This document shows positions 16,846-25,221 of a stretch of 64,000 nt of DNA, piece after piece. The position numbers were made by a program, and so were the translations under genes. Origin of the DNA: Flagellimonas chongwuensis. Its GTDB lineage: Bacteria > Bacteroidota > Bacteroidia > Flavobacteriales > Flavobacteriaceae. How positions within the stretch are numbered: position 1 is the first letter of the stretch; each line of letters opens with the position of its first letter. The notes under the pieces are model-generated. The model had not been told where the DNA came from, did no database searches, and worked only from the letters and a program-made list of their open reading frames with translations. The stretch is taken from positions 62,001 to 126,000 of the forward strand of contig NZ_WYET01000007.1 in assembly GCF_013376415.1 (NCBI RefSeq), in the 5' to 3' direction.

Positions 16846-18153
16846 TTACACCCTCACAATATTTGCCCCAATGGCACGCAAGCGTTCATCGATGTTTTCG
16901 TAACCACGATCAATCTGTTCGATATTATGTATGGTGGAAGTTCCCTTGGCGGAAAGGGCCGCGATCAAAAGGGACACTCCTGCCCTAATATCGGGGGATA
17001 CCATGGTGGTGGACTTTAGTGTAGATTTGAAATCATGCCCTATCACTGTTGCCCGGTGAGGGTCACAAAGAATAATCTTTGCTCCCATATCAATAAGTTT
17101 GTCCACAAAGAACAAACGGCTTTCGAACATTTTTTGATGGATAAGCACCTCTCCCTTGGCCTGTGTTGCCACAACCAAAATGATACTCAACAAATCCGGG
17201 GTAAGTCCTGGCCACGGAGCATCTGCGATGGTCAAGATAGATCCATCGATAAAGTTTTGTATCTCGTAACCGTCTTCATGTTTTGGGATAAAAATATCAT
17301 CTCCTTTTCTTTCCACGGTTATTCCCAGCTTACGGAACACATTGGGAATTACGCCCAAATCGTCCCAGCTCACATTCTTAATGGTAAGTTCACTCTGGGT
17401 CATGGCGGCCAAACCTATCCAGCTACCAATTTCTATCATATCGGGCAACATGGTATGTTCGGTACCTCCCAAAGAATCCACCCCCTCAATGGTCAACAAG
17501 TTGGAACCGATACCAGAGATTTTAGCCCCCATACGGTTCAGCATCTTGCATAATTGCTGCAGATAAGGTTCGCAAGCGGCATTATAAATGGTGGTAGTAC
17601 CTTCGGCCAAAACTGCGGCCATTACAATATTGGCCGTTCCCGTGACCGATGCTTCATCCAAAAGCATATAGGTCCCTTTTAGTTTATCGGCCTCTACCCC
17701 ATAAAAATGGTCTTCTTTATTGTAACGGAACTGTGCTCCCAATTTAATGAAACCTTCAAAATGGGTATCCAGTCTTCTTCTTCCTATTTTATCTCCTCCT
17801 GGTTTTGGAATATATCCCTTTCCGAATCTTGCCAAAAGTGGACCAACCAACATTATGGACCCTCTTAGTCCCCTTCCATCTTCTTTAAACTTTGCAGATT
17901 GTAGATAATCCAGGTTTACATCGTCTGCCTTGAAAGTATACGACCCCTTGCCTTTCTTTTGAATCTTTACACCTAAATCTTCTAAAAGGGCAATAAGTTT
18001 ATTGACATCTACAATGTCGGGTATGTTATTTATGGTAATTTTTTCTTCTGAAAGTAAAACAGCGCAAAGAATCTGTAGTGCTTCGTTCTTTGCCCCTTGA
18101 GGTGTAATTTCACCATGCAATTGGTGCCCACCTTCTATTCGAAATGTACCCAT
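16846..18153 (-). CDS. murA: UDP-N-acetylglucosamine 1-carboxyvinyltransferase, Asp-type
   Basis: A 435-residue MurA, the first committed enzyme of peptidoglycan synthesis, which transfers enolpyruvate from PEP to UDP-GlcNAc in the cytoplasm. Family marks include the start IEGGHQLHGEITPQGAKNEA with the catalytic lysine, the RGSIMLVGPLLARFG helix and DIRAGVSLLIAALSAKG near the end. The mobile active-site loop reads PKPGGDKIGRRR: Asp121 (codon 17791-17793) replaces the cysteine that corresponds to E. coli Cys115, the target of fosfomycin. This substitution is active but fosfomycin-resistant in other bacteria. It lies 15 bases after the DUF4290 gene in one operon. Confidence 0.95.
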   Translation of the reverse strand: MGTFRIEGGHQLHGEITPQGAKNEALQILCAVLLSEEKITINNIPDIVDVNKLIALLEDLGVKIQKKGKGSYTFKADDVNLDYLQSAKFKEDGRGLRGSIMLVGPLLARFGKGYIPKPGGDKIGRRRLDTHFEGFIKLGAQFRYNKEDHFYGVEADKLKGTYMLLDEASVTGTANIVMAAVLAEGTTTIYNAACEPYLQQLCKMLNRMGAKISGIGSNLLTIEGVDSLGGTEHTMLPDMIEIGSWIGLAAMTQSELTIKNVSWDDLGVIPNVFRKLGITVERKGDDIFIPKHEDGYEIQNFIDGSILTIADAPWPGLTPDLLSIILVVATQAKGEVLIHQKMFESRLFFVDKLIDMGAKIILCDPHRATVIGHDFKSTLKSTTMVSPDIRAGVSLLIAALSAKGTSTIHNIEQIDRGYENIDERLRAIGANIVRV

Positions 18154-18168
18154 GAATTCCTTTGGAGT

Positions 18169-18819
18169 TTAATATCTTTTTTTACGGCCTCTCTGTCCTT
18201 TCTTTCCTCTGTTATTGTTGTTATTGGACGACCTACTCGGTTTATTTTTAAGAAACTGTCCACTTTCGGTAAGGCTCTCGTCACTTTTTTCCAAATCAAT
18301 CTGTCCATCACTAAGCTCTTTAAGGTGATTAAAGATGACGCTATCTTCTACCGTATCCTTATTCCAAACCAAGTAGCACTTTTTCATGTGGTTGGCAATC
18401 GCATACTCCAAACCTGAACGCATATCACCTTTGTCCCAGCTTACGGCAACATCAATCATTCTTTTGATATTGTTTCCGTAAAAACGGTACTTTGGATGGT
18501 TTTGTGGATAATCCAATGGTTCCGGACGTTGTTGCAACATCTCTTTAGAAGTAATCGGGAATGGTGAATCCACATCCAACTTAAAATCGGCCATAATAAA
18601 CAATTGGTCCCAAAGCTTATGCTGAAAATCGGGAACATCCCTTAAATGGGGCTGTAAATTTCCCATTACACTAATAATGGATTTGGCCACTCTGTTTCGT
18701 TCGTCACGGTCTTCAATGGACACCGCATGATCTACCATTTTTTGGAAATGACGACCGTACTCCGGGATAAAAAGATGTGGACGCTCCGTGTTGTATTCTA
18801 AATTAAATATTTCGTTCAA
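18169..18819 (-). CDS. DUF4290 domain protein
   Basis: A 216-residue cytoplasmic protein of the Bacteroidota-specific DUF4290 family. The N-terminal core includes FNLEYNTERPHLFIPEYGRH and DRDERNRVAKSIISVMGNL. The tail is a low-complexity basic stretch rich in Asn, Arg and Lys (about residues 195-216) that could contact nucleic acid. Function is unknown. It is placed directly before murA, and the pair is commonly kept together in this group, which suggests a link to envelope growth or simply co-transcription. Confidence 0.88.
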   Translation of the reverse strand: MNEIFNLEYNTERPHLFIPEYGRHFQKMVDHAVSIEDRDERNRVAKSIISVMGNLQPHLRDVPDFQHKLWDQLFIMADFKLDVDSPFPITSKEMLQQRPEPLDYPQNHPKYRFYGNNIKRMIDVAVSWDKGDMRSGLEYAIANHMKKCYLVWNKDTVEDSVIFNHLKELSDGQIDLEKSDESLTESGQFLKNKPSRSSNNNNNRGKKGQRGRKKRY

Positions 18820-18900
18820 AGTAATGTGTTTAGAGATTTGATACTTGGAAAGTAATCCGATAACGTTCGCAAAGTAATAAAATTATAGCAAATAAAGGGC

Positions 18901-19188
18901 CTACAAAGAAATTACGCCTTCTACCACCGATACTTCCTTATATTTTTCTATCACAGCATCTGGATCTTTCAAATTTACTGTGATGGACAAACTGGTATAA
19001 GTACCTTTTTTGGACTTTTTTGACTCGATTACGGCACCGGTGTTGTCAAAAATATCCTGTATCTGTGAAATTCGGTGCTCATCTGTCGGGACTATAAATT
19101 TATAAAGGTAGGTAGATGGCCAACTAGTGCTTTCCAGTAACTGGTCCTTTAACTTTGCATAAAACTCCTCCGTATCCTTATTATCCAT
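18901..19188 (-). CDS. DUF493 (YbeD-like) family protein
   Basis: A 95-residue cytoplasmic protein with a ferredoxin-like alpha/beta layout typical of DUF493/YbeD. The central pattern WPSTYLYKFIVPTDEHRISQI is followed by the strand KKSKKGTYTSLSITV and a final helix and strand ending in EGVISL. YbeD-type proteins resemble ACT-like regulatory domains, but their role is not established. It is on the minus strand upstream of DUF4290 with an 81-base gap and diverges from the ATPase-RecQ genes. Confidence 0.85.
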   Translation of the reverse strand: MDNKDTEEFYAKLKDQLLESTSWPSTYLYKFIVPTDEHRISQIQDIFDNTGAVIESKKSKKGTYTSLSITVNLKDPDAVIEKYKEVSVVEGVISL

Positions 19189-19276
19189 ACCTCATTTTTA
19201 TACAAATATATGGCTTACCGGTCAATTTTTTTTCCTTAAGTCGATTTCATTACTTTGTAACATAAATTCAAGGTCT

Positions 19277-19840
19277 TTGGGAAAGAAGAAAATAGTCATC
19301 ACGGGAGCGCCGGGAACTGGTAAGACTTCCATTGTTAATGGATTGGAAGGCATGGGTTACCATTGCTTTCATGAGATTATCCGTGATATGACCTCTAAAG
19401 CGAAAGAAGAGGGACAAACCGAACATTATATTTCCAACCCCTTGGTTTTTGTGGATGATGCATTGCAGTTCAACAAAGATTTGTTGGAAGGAAGAACATC
19501 GCACTACAAGGAGTCCCTTAAAATAGATGTCCCGGTCAGTTTTTTTGACCGTGGTATACCGGACGTATTGGCCTACATGGACTTTTTTGGACAAGAGTAC
19601 GATGACTTTTTTACTTCTCACTGCAAAAACCACAGGTACGACTCCATTTTTATTGTTCCACCCTGGAAAGAAATCTATGTGTCGGACAATGAACGAATGG
19701 AAACATTTGAGGAAGCGGAGAGTATTCATGACTCCTTGATGAAAATTTATACAAAATTTGGCTATAACCCCATTGAAGTGCCAAAAGATGACGTCCCAAA
19801 CCGGATTGATTTTATTTTGGAAACACTTAAAAAATTATAG
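19277..19840 (+). CDS. AAA/P-loop ATPase (NadR/Ttd14-like), TTG start
   Basis: A 187-residue P-loop NTPase. The Walker A loop GAPGTGKTS is at residues 10-18 and a later FFDRGIPDVLAYMDFFG segment resembles small-molecule kinases. The start is TTG at 19277: the product starts ten residues before Walker A, there is no nearby upstream ATG in frame, and a TACTTTG promoter-like sequence lies at 19251-19257. The stop TAG shares its G with the GTG start of recQ, so the two genes are tightly coupled. Similar proteins are annotated only as ATP-binding. Substrate unknown. Confidence 0.8.
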   Translation: MGKKKIVITGAPGTGKTSIVNGLEGMGYHCFHEIIRDMTSKAKEEGQTEHYISNPLVFVDDALQFNKDLLEGRTSHYKESLKIDVPVSFFDRGIPDVLAYMDFFGQEYDDFFTSHCKNHRYDSIFIVPPWKEIYVSDNERMETFEEAESIHDSLMKIYTKFGYNPIEVPKDDVPNRIDFILETLKKL

Positions 19841-21732
19841 TGCATAAGGACACCACAGGCATTTTAAAACAATTTTGGGGTTATGATGATTTCAGGGGAT
19901 CCCAAAAGAACATTATCAACACCGTTTTATCCGGGCAAGATGTTCTCGCATTAATGCCCACCGGGGGCGGAAAATCCCTTTGCTATCAGGTACCCGCACT
20001 CGCCAAAGAAGGCATCTGTATTGTAGTCTCACCTTTGGTGGCGCTTATCCAAGATCAAGTATCACAGTTAAAAAAAAGAGGAATCAAGGCCATTGCTTTA
20101 ACGGGTGGCATTCCGCCCAGTGAATTGAACGACCTTCTGGACAATTGCGTCTATGGCAACTATAAGTTCTTGTATCTCTCCCCAGAGCGGCTACAGCAAT
20201 CCATTATCCAGGAACGTATCCAGCAAATGAACATCAACCTTATCGCTATTGATGAGGCACACTGCATATCCCAATGGGGAAACGATTTTAGGCCAGCATA
20301 TCTGGATTGTTCCATTTTAAAAGAATTGGTTCCCGGTATTCCCATGATGGCCCTTACGGCTACCGCTACGCCGCGCGTTGTAGATGACATTGTGGCGAAT
20401 TTGGAATTGGAAAATGTGGCGATTTTTAAAGATTCCTTTTCTCGCTCCAATATAGAATTTAGGGTAAAACACTCTGAGGACAAGCTGTACCAGCTCAAAA
20501 AATATATGGAGCGGATTTCCGGTAGCGCCATTGTGTACGTACGTTCGAGAAAAATGTCCATTTCATTGGCCAACTTTTTGATCAAAAATGGTATATCGGC
20601 ATCTTTTTTTCACGGAGGGATTCCTAAATCCGATAAAGAAGATAAACTCAACCTCTGGTTAAACGGTAAGGTACGGGTGATGGTGGCCACCAACGCTTTT
20701 GGCATGGGAGTTGATAAACCGGATGTTCGTTTGGTTATTCACTATCAAATACCGGATAGTTTAGAAAGTTATTTTCAGGAAGCAGGAAGAGCTGGTCGCG
20801 ACGGGGAGCCATCAACGGCCATTATTATCACATCCAAAGAAGATGAGGATAAGGCCAAACAACAATTTTTGTCCACATTGCCCGATGTTTCCTTTGTGAA
20901 GCAGGTGTATTCCAAACTCAACAACTTTTTCCAGATATCTTACGGGGAATTGGTTTCGGAACCTTTGTCCTTCAAGTTCAACGAATTTTGTAAACGTTAC
21001 GACTTTAACCCCAACATGACCTTTAATGCCATCCGCATATTAGATCAAAACTCGGTTTTATCGCTATCGGAGAATTTTAAGGAGAAAACCACACTTCAGT
21101 TTGTCGCGTCCAAGAATGAGATATTCGATTATTTGGACAAAAACAGGAAGACCGCTCCAATCATACAGACCATTCTGCGCACCTATGGTGGTATTACAGA
21201 ATACGAGACCAAGATCAACCTATACATGCTGTCCAAAAAAACGGGTATGGCCGAGGGACGTTTGAAACAACTCTTGCAACAGCTTGCAGACGATAGCATT
21301 GCAGAATACGTGAACAATACTTCTGATCTGGAAATTACGTTTTTGGTACCACGTGAAGACGACCACACAATTAACCTGTTCGCCAAGAAAATCAAAGATT
21401 TTAATCAGGTTAAACAGAATAATATGGCGGCGATGTTGGGGTACGTTTCCAATAAAAAACTATGCCGCAGCCTATACTTACTTAATTATTTTGGTGAAAA
21501 GACCAGTGAAAAGTGCGGTACGTGCGATATTTGCACCAAGAAAAAGGTAGTGGCTTCTCCACACGATTTGGAGAACCGGGTGATGGAGCTCTTGGAAATC
21601 CGTCCGCACACCTCCCGACAGCTTGAAAAGGCCATTGGGGCAAATGAAAAAGAACTTTTAAGAACATTGGAGCGGTTACTGGAAGATGAGCTGGTCTCCC
21701 TAAATTTTAAGAATGAGTACATCAAAAAATAA
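19840..21732 (+). CDS. recQ: RecQ-family ATP-dependent DNA helicase
   Basis: A 630-residue 3'-5' DNA helicase for recombination and fork repair. Motif 0/I is FRGSQ and MPTGGGKSLCYQ, motif II is DEAHCISQWG, motif III ALTATAT and motif VI QEAGRAGRDGEPS. A zinc-binding cluster (Cys-16-CGTCDIC) follows the helicase core, then a winged-helix region to the end. There is no clear HRDC domain, so it is the shorter type often found as a second RecQ in Bacteroidota. Start is GTG at 19840, overlapping the preceding stop by one base. The 3' end overlaps fmt by 20 bases. Confidence 0.93.
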   Translation: MHKDTTGILKQFWGYDDFRGSQKNIINTVLSGQDVLALMPTGGGKSLCYQVPALAKEGICIVVSPLVALIQDQVSQLKKRGIKAIALTGGIPPSELNDLLDNCVYGNYKFLYLSPERLQQSIIQERIQQMNINLIAIDEAHCISQWGNDFRPAYLDCSILKELVPGIPMMALTATATPRVVDDIVANLELENVAIFKDSFSRSNIEFRVKHSEDKLYQLKKYMERISGSAIVYVRSRKMSISLANFLIKNGISASFFHGGIPKSDKEDKLNLWLNGKVRVMVATNAFGMGVDKPDVRLVIHYQIPDSLESYFQEAGRAGRDGEPSTAIIITSKEDEDKAKQQFLSTLPDVSFVKQVYSKLNNFFQISYGELVSEPLSFKFNEFCKRYDFNPNMTFNAIRILDQNSVLSLSENFKEKTTLQFVASKNEIFDYLDKNRKTAPIIQTILRTYGGITEYETKINLYMLSKKTGMAEGRLKQLLQQLADDSIAEYVNNTSDLEITFLVPREDDHTINLFAKKIKDFNQVKQNNMAAMLGYVSNKKLCRSLYLLNYFGEKTSEKCGTCDICTKKKVVASPHDLENRVMELLEIRPHTSRQLEKAIGANEKELLRTLERLLEDELVSLNFKNEYIKK

Positions 21733-22675
21733 TCCCCTTCGTATTGTATTTATGGGTACGCCCGACTTTGCCGTGGGAACCTTAAAAAATATACTGGAAG
21801 CCGATTTTAATGTTGTCGGTGTCATAACAGCTCCAGACAGGCCTGCCGGCCGTGGCCGTAAGATGCAAGAATCTGCTGTGAAGCAATTTGCGGTACAGCA
21901 TAATTTAAAGGTATTGCAACCTACCAATTTAAAGGACGAAGGCTTTCTGGAAGAATTAAAAGCGCTAAATGCCAACTTGCAGGTAGTGGTCGCCTTTAGA
22001 ATGCTGCCCAAAGCAGTTTGGCAAATGCCGGAATTTGGGACCTTTAACCTTCACGCTTCCCTCCTGCCCCAGTATCGTGGGGCGGCACCCATCAACTGGG
22101 CAATAATAAATGGAGAAACAGAAACAGGTGTTACCACATTTTTTATTGATGAAAAAATTGACACCGGAAATATTGTCCTTCAACAAACAGAAAAGATATT
22201 GCCCACCGATAACGTAGGCGATTTGCACGACCGATTGATGGTCATTGGAGCTGACCTTGTTGTGGAAACCTGCAAACAGATTGAAGCTGGAACGGCCACC
22301 CGACAACCACAGAACGAGAATAAAACTCTTAAACCCGCTCCAAAAATCCATAAAGATACCTGCCGCATCGATTGGAGCGCTTCCATGGAAACCATTTACA
22401 ACCATATTCGGGGATTGAGCCCTTACCCCGGCGCGTGGACCATGTTGATAAACGACGGCAAAGAAGACCAAATAAAAATCTTCAAAACAGAAAAGCTTCA
22501 GGCTGAGCATAACCATAGTATTGGAAAAATTCTTGTAGAGAAGAAATCATTAAAGGTTGCTGTAGAAGGAGGCTACATTTCACTCTTGGAATTACAGCTT
22601 CCCGGAAAACGAAGAATGCAGGTTAACGAGGTTTTAAATGGGTTAAATCTAGAAAATGACGCCCACCTGCGCTAA
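21713..22675 (+). CDS. fmt: Methionyl-tRNA formyltransferase
   Basis: A 320-residue enzyme that formylates initiator methionyl-tRNA using 10-formyltetrahydrofolate. The N-terminal Rossmann part contains FMGTPDFAVGTL and TAPDRPAGRGRK. The catalytic region has NLHASLLPQYRGAAPINWAI with the conserved Asn, His and following Asp in FFIDEKIDTG. The C-terminal OB-like domain starts near residue 210 (IDWSASMETIYNHIRGLSPYPGAW). It starts inside the 3' end of recQ, so it is probably translated from the same transcript. Confidence 0.96.
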   Translation: MSTSKNNPLRIVFMGTPDFAVGTLKNILEADFNVVGVITAPDRPAGRGRKMQESAVKQFAVQHNLKVLQPTNLKDEGFLEELKALNANLQVVVAFRMLPKAVWQMPEFGTFNLHASLLPQYRGAAPINWAIINGETETGVTTFFIDEKIDTGNIVLQQTEKILPTDNVGDLHDRLMVIGADLVVETCKQIEAGTATRQPQNENKTLKPAPKIHKDTCRIDWSASMETIYNHIRGLSPYPGAWTMLINDGKEDQIKIFKTEKLQAEHNHSIGKILVEKKSLKVAVEGGYISLLELQLPGKRRMQVNEVLNGLNLENDAHLR

Positions 22676-22722
22676 GCCCTTGCTATGATTGGGCTGCGAA
22701 AATTTGTCGTTTTTTTCCCACT

Positions 22723-22753
22723 TTATCAACAAACGTTTCAAGTTATCAACAAA
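22723..22753 (+). repeat. Two 11-bp direct repeats (TTATCAACAAA) upstream of HU
   Basis: TTATCAACAAA occurs at 22723-22733 and again at 22743-22753, exactly 20 bases apart (about two helical turns). The first nine bases differ from the DnaA box TTATCCACA at one position. The site is just upstream of the HU promoter. Confidence 0.55.
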
Positions 22754-22777
22754 AAACCCGATTTCCCTTGGTTTTAC

Positions 22778-22807
22778 TTGCGTGAGACGCAAATCCATAT
22801 AAATTTG
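22778..22807 (+). promoter_or_regulatory. Flavobacterial-type promoter of the HU gene
   Basis: TTG at 22778-22780, a 19-base spacer and TAAATTTG at 22800-22807 match the TTG-N17-23-TAnnTTTG pattern. The predicted leader is about 40 bases. Confidence 0.65.
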
Positions 22808-22851
22808 TTCAGCATTAAAATTATATTAACAACAATTAATTTAATTCCATT

Positions 22852-23124
22852 ATGAACAAAACAGAATTAATCGATGCTATGGCAGCTGATGCTGGCATCA
22901 CTAAAGCAGCAGCAAAAAAAGCATTGGAATCTTTCTTGGGAAATGTAGAAGGAACGCTTAAAAAAGGAGACAGAGTTTCCTTGGTAGGTTTTGGTTCTTG
23001 GTCAGTTTCTAAAAGAAGCGCTAGAGAAGGTAGAAATCCACAAACTGGAGCTACTATTAAGATTGCCGCTAAGAACGTTGTAAAGTTCAAAGCAGGTGCT
23101 GAATTGAGCGGTGCAGTTAACTAA
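22852..23124 (+). CDS. hup: HU family DNA-binding protein
   Basis: A 90-residue histone-like protein that bends DNA non-specifically and compacts the nucleoid. It starts MNKTELIDAMAADAG and has the HU core LVGFGSWSVSKRSAREGRNPQTG, which forms the beta-arm base and DNA-contacting tip, then the conserved ending IAAKNVVKFKAGAEL. Length is exactly that of classic HU. It is a single-gene unit with its own promoter and a strong terminator, fitting high expression. Confidence 0.96.
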   Translation: MNKTELIDAMAADAGITKAAAKKALESFLGNVEGTLKKGDRVSLVGFGSWSVSKRSAREGRNPQTGATIKIAAKNVVKFKAGAELSGAVN

Positions 23125-23146
23125 TCAATTATTTATTTAATATACG

Positions 23147-23173
23147 AAAGCACTCCTTTAGGGGTGCTTTTTT
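23147..23173 (+). terminator. Rho-independent terminator after HU
   Basis: AAAGCACTCC (23147-23156) pairs with GGGGTGCTTT (23161-23170), one G-T wobble, loop TTTA, followed by more T residues. Confidence 0.85.
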
Positions 23174-23243
23174 AGTTTATATGCGTTGTGTTTTTTGCAT
23201 ATATTGAATAATATGTTAAATTTAAGTACAAGAAAAAATGTAA

Positions 23244-23804
23244 ATGGTAAGTCAAAAGCCTAAAAAAGGGAATTTACTTGTTGCGGAACCTTCACTTACC
23301 GGTGATGTTTCTTTCAATAGGTCAGTTGTACTTATTGCTGAACACAATCACGAAGGTTCGGTAGGCTTTATTTTAAATAAACCTTTGGACTATACCATTT
23401 GCGACCTTGTTTCCGATATTACCATTCCTTTTCAGGTTTTTAATGGTGGGCCCGTGGAACAGGACAATCTTTATTTTATACACAAGGTTCCAGAACTGAT
23501 TGAAAATAGTATTGAAATTTCCGATGGTATTTTTTGGGGCGGTAATTTTGAAATGACCGTTGACCTTATCAACAACGGAACCATTACCGAACAGGACATT
23601 CGTTTTTTTTTGGGCTACTCTGGTTGGGGAATCAGCCAACTGGACCAAGAACTTTCATCCAAATCGTGGGTAGTGCTGCCCAATGAATACGAAAGCAGCA
23701 TTTTGGAAAAGGGGCCCAATGCCTTCTGGAAAGAAAAAATGATGGAACTTGGCGGGGATTATGTTTTATGGTCGAATGCCCCCGAAAACCCTTCGCTCAA
23801 TTAA
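23244..23804 (+). CDS. YqgE/AlgH family protein
   Basis: A 186-residue cytoplasmic protein of the UPF0301 family. Typical segments are GNLLVAEPSLTGDVSFNRSVVL, the GSVGFILNKPL strand, FNGGPVEQDNLYFIH and FLGYSGWGISQLDQEL. AlgH was named from Pseudomonas alginate regulation but its biochemical role is not settled, so there is no reason to tie it to the polysaccharide locus 10 kb away. It is convergent with the aminotransferase gene and overlaps its stop by 4 bases. Confidence 0.92.
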   Translation: MVSQKPKKGNLLVAEPSLTGDVSFNRSVVLIAEHNHEGSVGFILNKPLDYTICDLVSDITIPFQVFNGGPVEQDNLYFIHKVPELIENSIEISDGIFWGGNFEMTVDLINNGTITEQDIRFFLGYSGWGISQLDQELSSKSWVVLPNEYESSILEKGPNAFWKEKMMELGGDYVLWSNAPENPSLN

Positions 23805-24646
23805 CCGATTCGGGCCTTCGCATTTAATTTTCCCACAAGGCTTTTTGCCACCTTTTTATCGAACTCTTTTTTCCTGTATTTACTGATGGGTTGAATACCA
23901 GCAATGGAATTGGTAATAAACAGTTCGTCCACTTTTTGAAGTTCGAAGGGAGAGATGGAATCCTCGACCAAATCGTATTCTTCGGAACCTGCAATGATTT
24001 TCATCAAATTTTTACGGATGATACCATCCATACAACCATCACTTAAAGGCGGCGTCTTGATTTCGTTGCCCTTTACCAAAAACAGGTTTCCGTTAATGGC
24101 CTCTACCACCTTTTTATCGGTATTGACCAACAAGCAATTGGCATAGCCATTTTCTTTGGCATAGACTCCTGCTACCACATTAAGTATCCTGTTGGTAGAC
24201 TTGAGATTGGAAAGCATATCCTTATTGACATAGTAATCTTTGAACAACTCCACTTCATAATTTTCTTCTTCAATAACAAAAAAGGGAGACTCCATGGTAT
24301 TGGTCTCGATTACATAGGAAATCTGATTGGTAGTCGGGGTATACAGGCCTCCTTCGTTTCTAAAAACAGTCAACCGTACACGAACAGCGCCGCTATCCTG
24401 AGCATTGGAGGTTATGGTCTTTTTTATTTCCTCCTCTAAAAATTCCATGGTGAATTCCATCGGGATTTCCATACGCAAAATGCGCATGGACGCCATTAAT
24501 CTAAAATAATGGTCTTCCCAAAAAAATAGGGTACCGTTTACGTACCTAACCGATTCAAAAAGGGCATCGCCGTATTTAAAAGCTCTGTTGCTTCCTGTAA
24601 AAATTGACTTATCCGTTGCTAAAAGTTCTCCGTTGTAATTGACCAT
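23801..24646 (-). CDS. Class IV PLP aminotransferase / aminodeoxychorismate lyase-like
   Basis: A 281-residue fold-type IV PLP enzyme of the group that includes branched-chain aminotransferase, D-amino acid transaminase and 4-amino-4-deoxychorismate lyase (PabC). The N-terminal part has the GDALFESVRYVNG pattern, and the expected PLP lysine is in the LKSTNRILNV segment. The C-terminal half has EAINGNLFLVKGNEI and PPLSDGCMDGIIR, the phosphate-binding region. The short length and motifs favour a PabC- or DAAT-like function, but substrate choice is uncertain. The start lies next to the terminator hairpin of the upstream START-like gene. Confidence 0.85.
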   Translation of the reverse strand: MVNYNGELLATDKSIFTGSNRAFKYGDALFESVRYVNGTLFFWEDHYFRLMASMRILRMEIPMEFTMEFLEEEIKKTITSNAQDSGAVRVRLTVFRNEGGLYTPTTNQISYVIETNTMESPFFVIEEENYEVELFKDYYVNKDMLSNLKSTNRILNVVAGVYAKENGYANCLLVNTDKKVVEAINGNLFLVKGNEIKTPPLSDGCMDGIIRKNLMKIIAGSEEYDLVEDSISPFELQKVDELFITNSIAGIQPISKYRKKEFDKKVAKSLVGKLNAKARIG

Positions 24647-24672
24647 AAAAAAGTCCCGATTAAAATCGGGAC
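24647..24672 (-). terminator. Terminator of the START-like gene, beside the next start codon
   Basis: On the minus strand GTCCCGAT pairs with ATCGGGAC around TTTA, followed by six T residues at 24652-24647 that run into the aminotransferase ATG at 24646. Confidence 0.75.
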
Positions 24673-24680
24673 CAAAGATA
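24673..24680 (-). promoter_or_regulatory. Candidate -7 element for the aminotransferase gene
   Basis: The minus strand reads TATCTTTG, an exact TAnnTTTG match, ending right at the terminator stem. A transcript from it would start inside the hairpin. No suitable TTG was found upstream. Confidence 0.35.
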
Positions 24681-24700
24681 CGGTTTACCTGAGAAAAGGA

Positions 24701-25084
24701 CTAGGTTGAACCCAGAACCTGTTTTAGGTCGGAAATCTGGTTTTCCCAAAGCATTCTTGCCTCGTCAACTTCGTCATCCTCAGCAAAGTCTGTTATAAAT
24801 AATGAAACATCCTTTGTTATCTCATCAACTATTATCCGCATTTCAAAAAATGAACCATCCTCATTTTCTTCCCATGCCAGCTTTACAAACTCCTCACTTT
24901 TACGCTTGAGCAATTTTGCCCTTTCTTCAGCACCGTCCCAAATAAAGGTAAATATTTCTCCACGGGAATTAACGTTATCGGCATACCATTCAGACAGTCC
25001 CGAAGGAGTGGAAATATATTGGTAAAGCAACTGAGGTGAAGCTTGAATAACAAACTCCAGTTCAAATTTAACCTTATCACTCAT
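24701..25084 (-). CDS. START-like (SRPBCC/AHSA1-type) domain protein
   Basis: A 127-residue cytoplasmic helix-grip protein. It begins with the strand KVKFELEFVIQASPQLLYQYIS, then SGLSEWYADNVNSRGEIFTFIWDG, and closes with a long acidic helix (DEARMLWENQISDLKQVL). This corresponds to the START-like family that is widespread and short in Bacteroidota. Ligand and role are not known. It is a single-gene transcript ending in the hairpin at 24653-24672. Confidence 0.85.
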   Translation of the reverse strand: MSDKVKFELEFVIQASPQLLYQYISTPSGLSEWYADNVNSRGEIFTFIWDGAEERAKLLKRKSEEFVKLAWEENEDGSFFEMRIIVDEITKDVSLFITDFAEDDEVDEARMLWENQISDLKQVLGST

Positions 25085-25170
25085 TGTCGTGTTCTTTAAT
25101 CGTTCTTCAACTTTTGTATAATTTGGGAAGATATAAAAATAAATATCAAATAATAAATTAATAATGAATT

Positions 25171-25201
25171 TTGATTCAGCGAAAATTTAAACATATATTT
25201 G
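25171..25201 (+). promoter_or_regulatory. Promoter of tRNA-Met
   Basis: TTG at 25171-25173, a 20-base spacer and TATATTTG at 25194-25201 fit the flavobacterial consensus. The tRNA 5' end is 20 bases downstream. Confidence 0.7.
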
Positions 25202-25221
25202 CACCCGCTTAGCGAAATAAC

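Noticed and set aside
22675..22695. Hairpin AGCCC/GGGCT after fmt as a terminator
   Set aside because: Five-base arms with an 11-base loop and no immediate T-run.
22723..22753. Replication origin
   Set aside because: Only two near-DnaA boxes, no dnaA or AT-rich unwinding element with further boxes nearby.
23244..23804. AlgH as a regulator of the polysaccharide locus
   Set aside because: YqgE is a widely conserved housekeeping-type protein 10 kb away; the alginate link is from Pseudomonas only.
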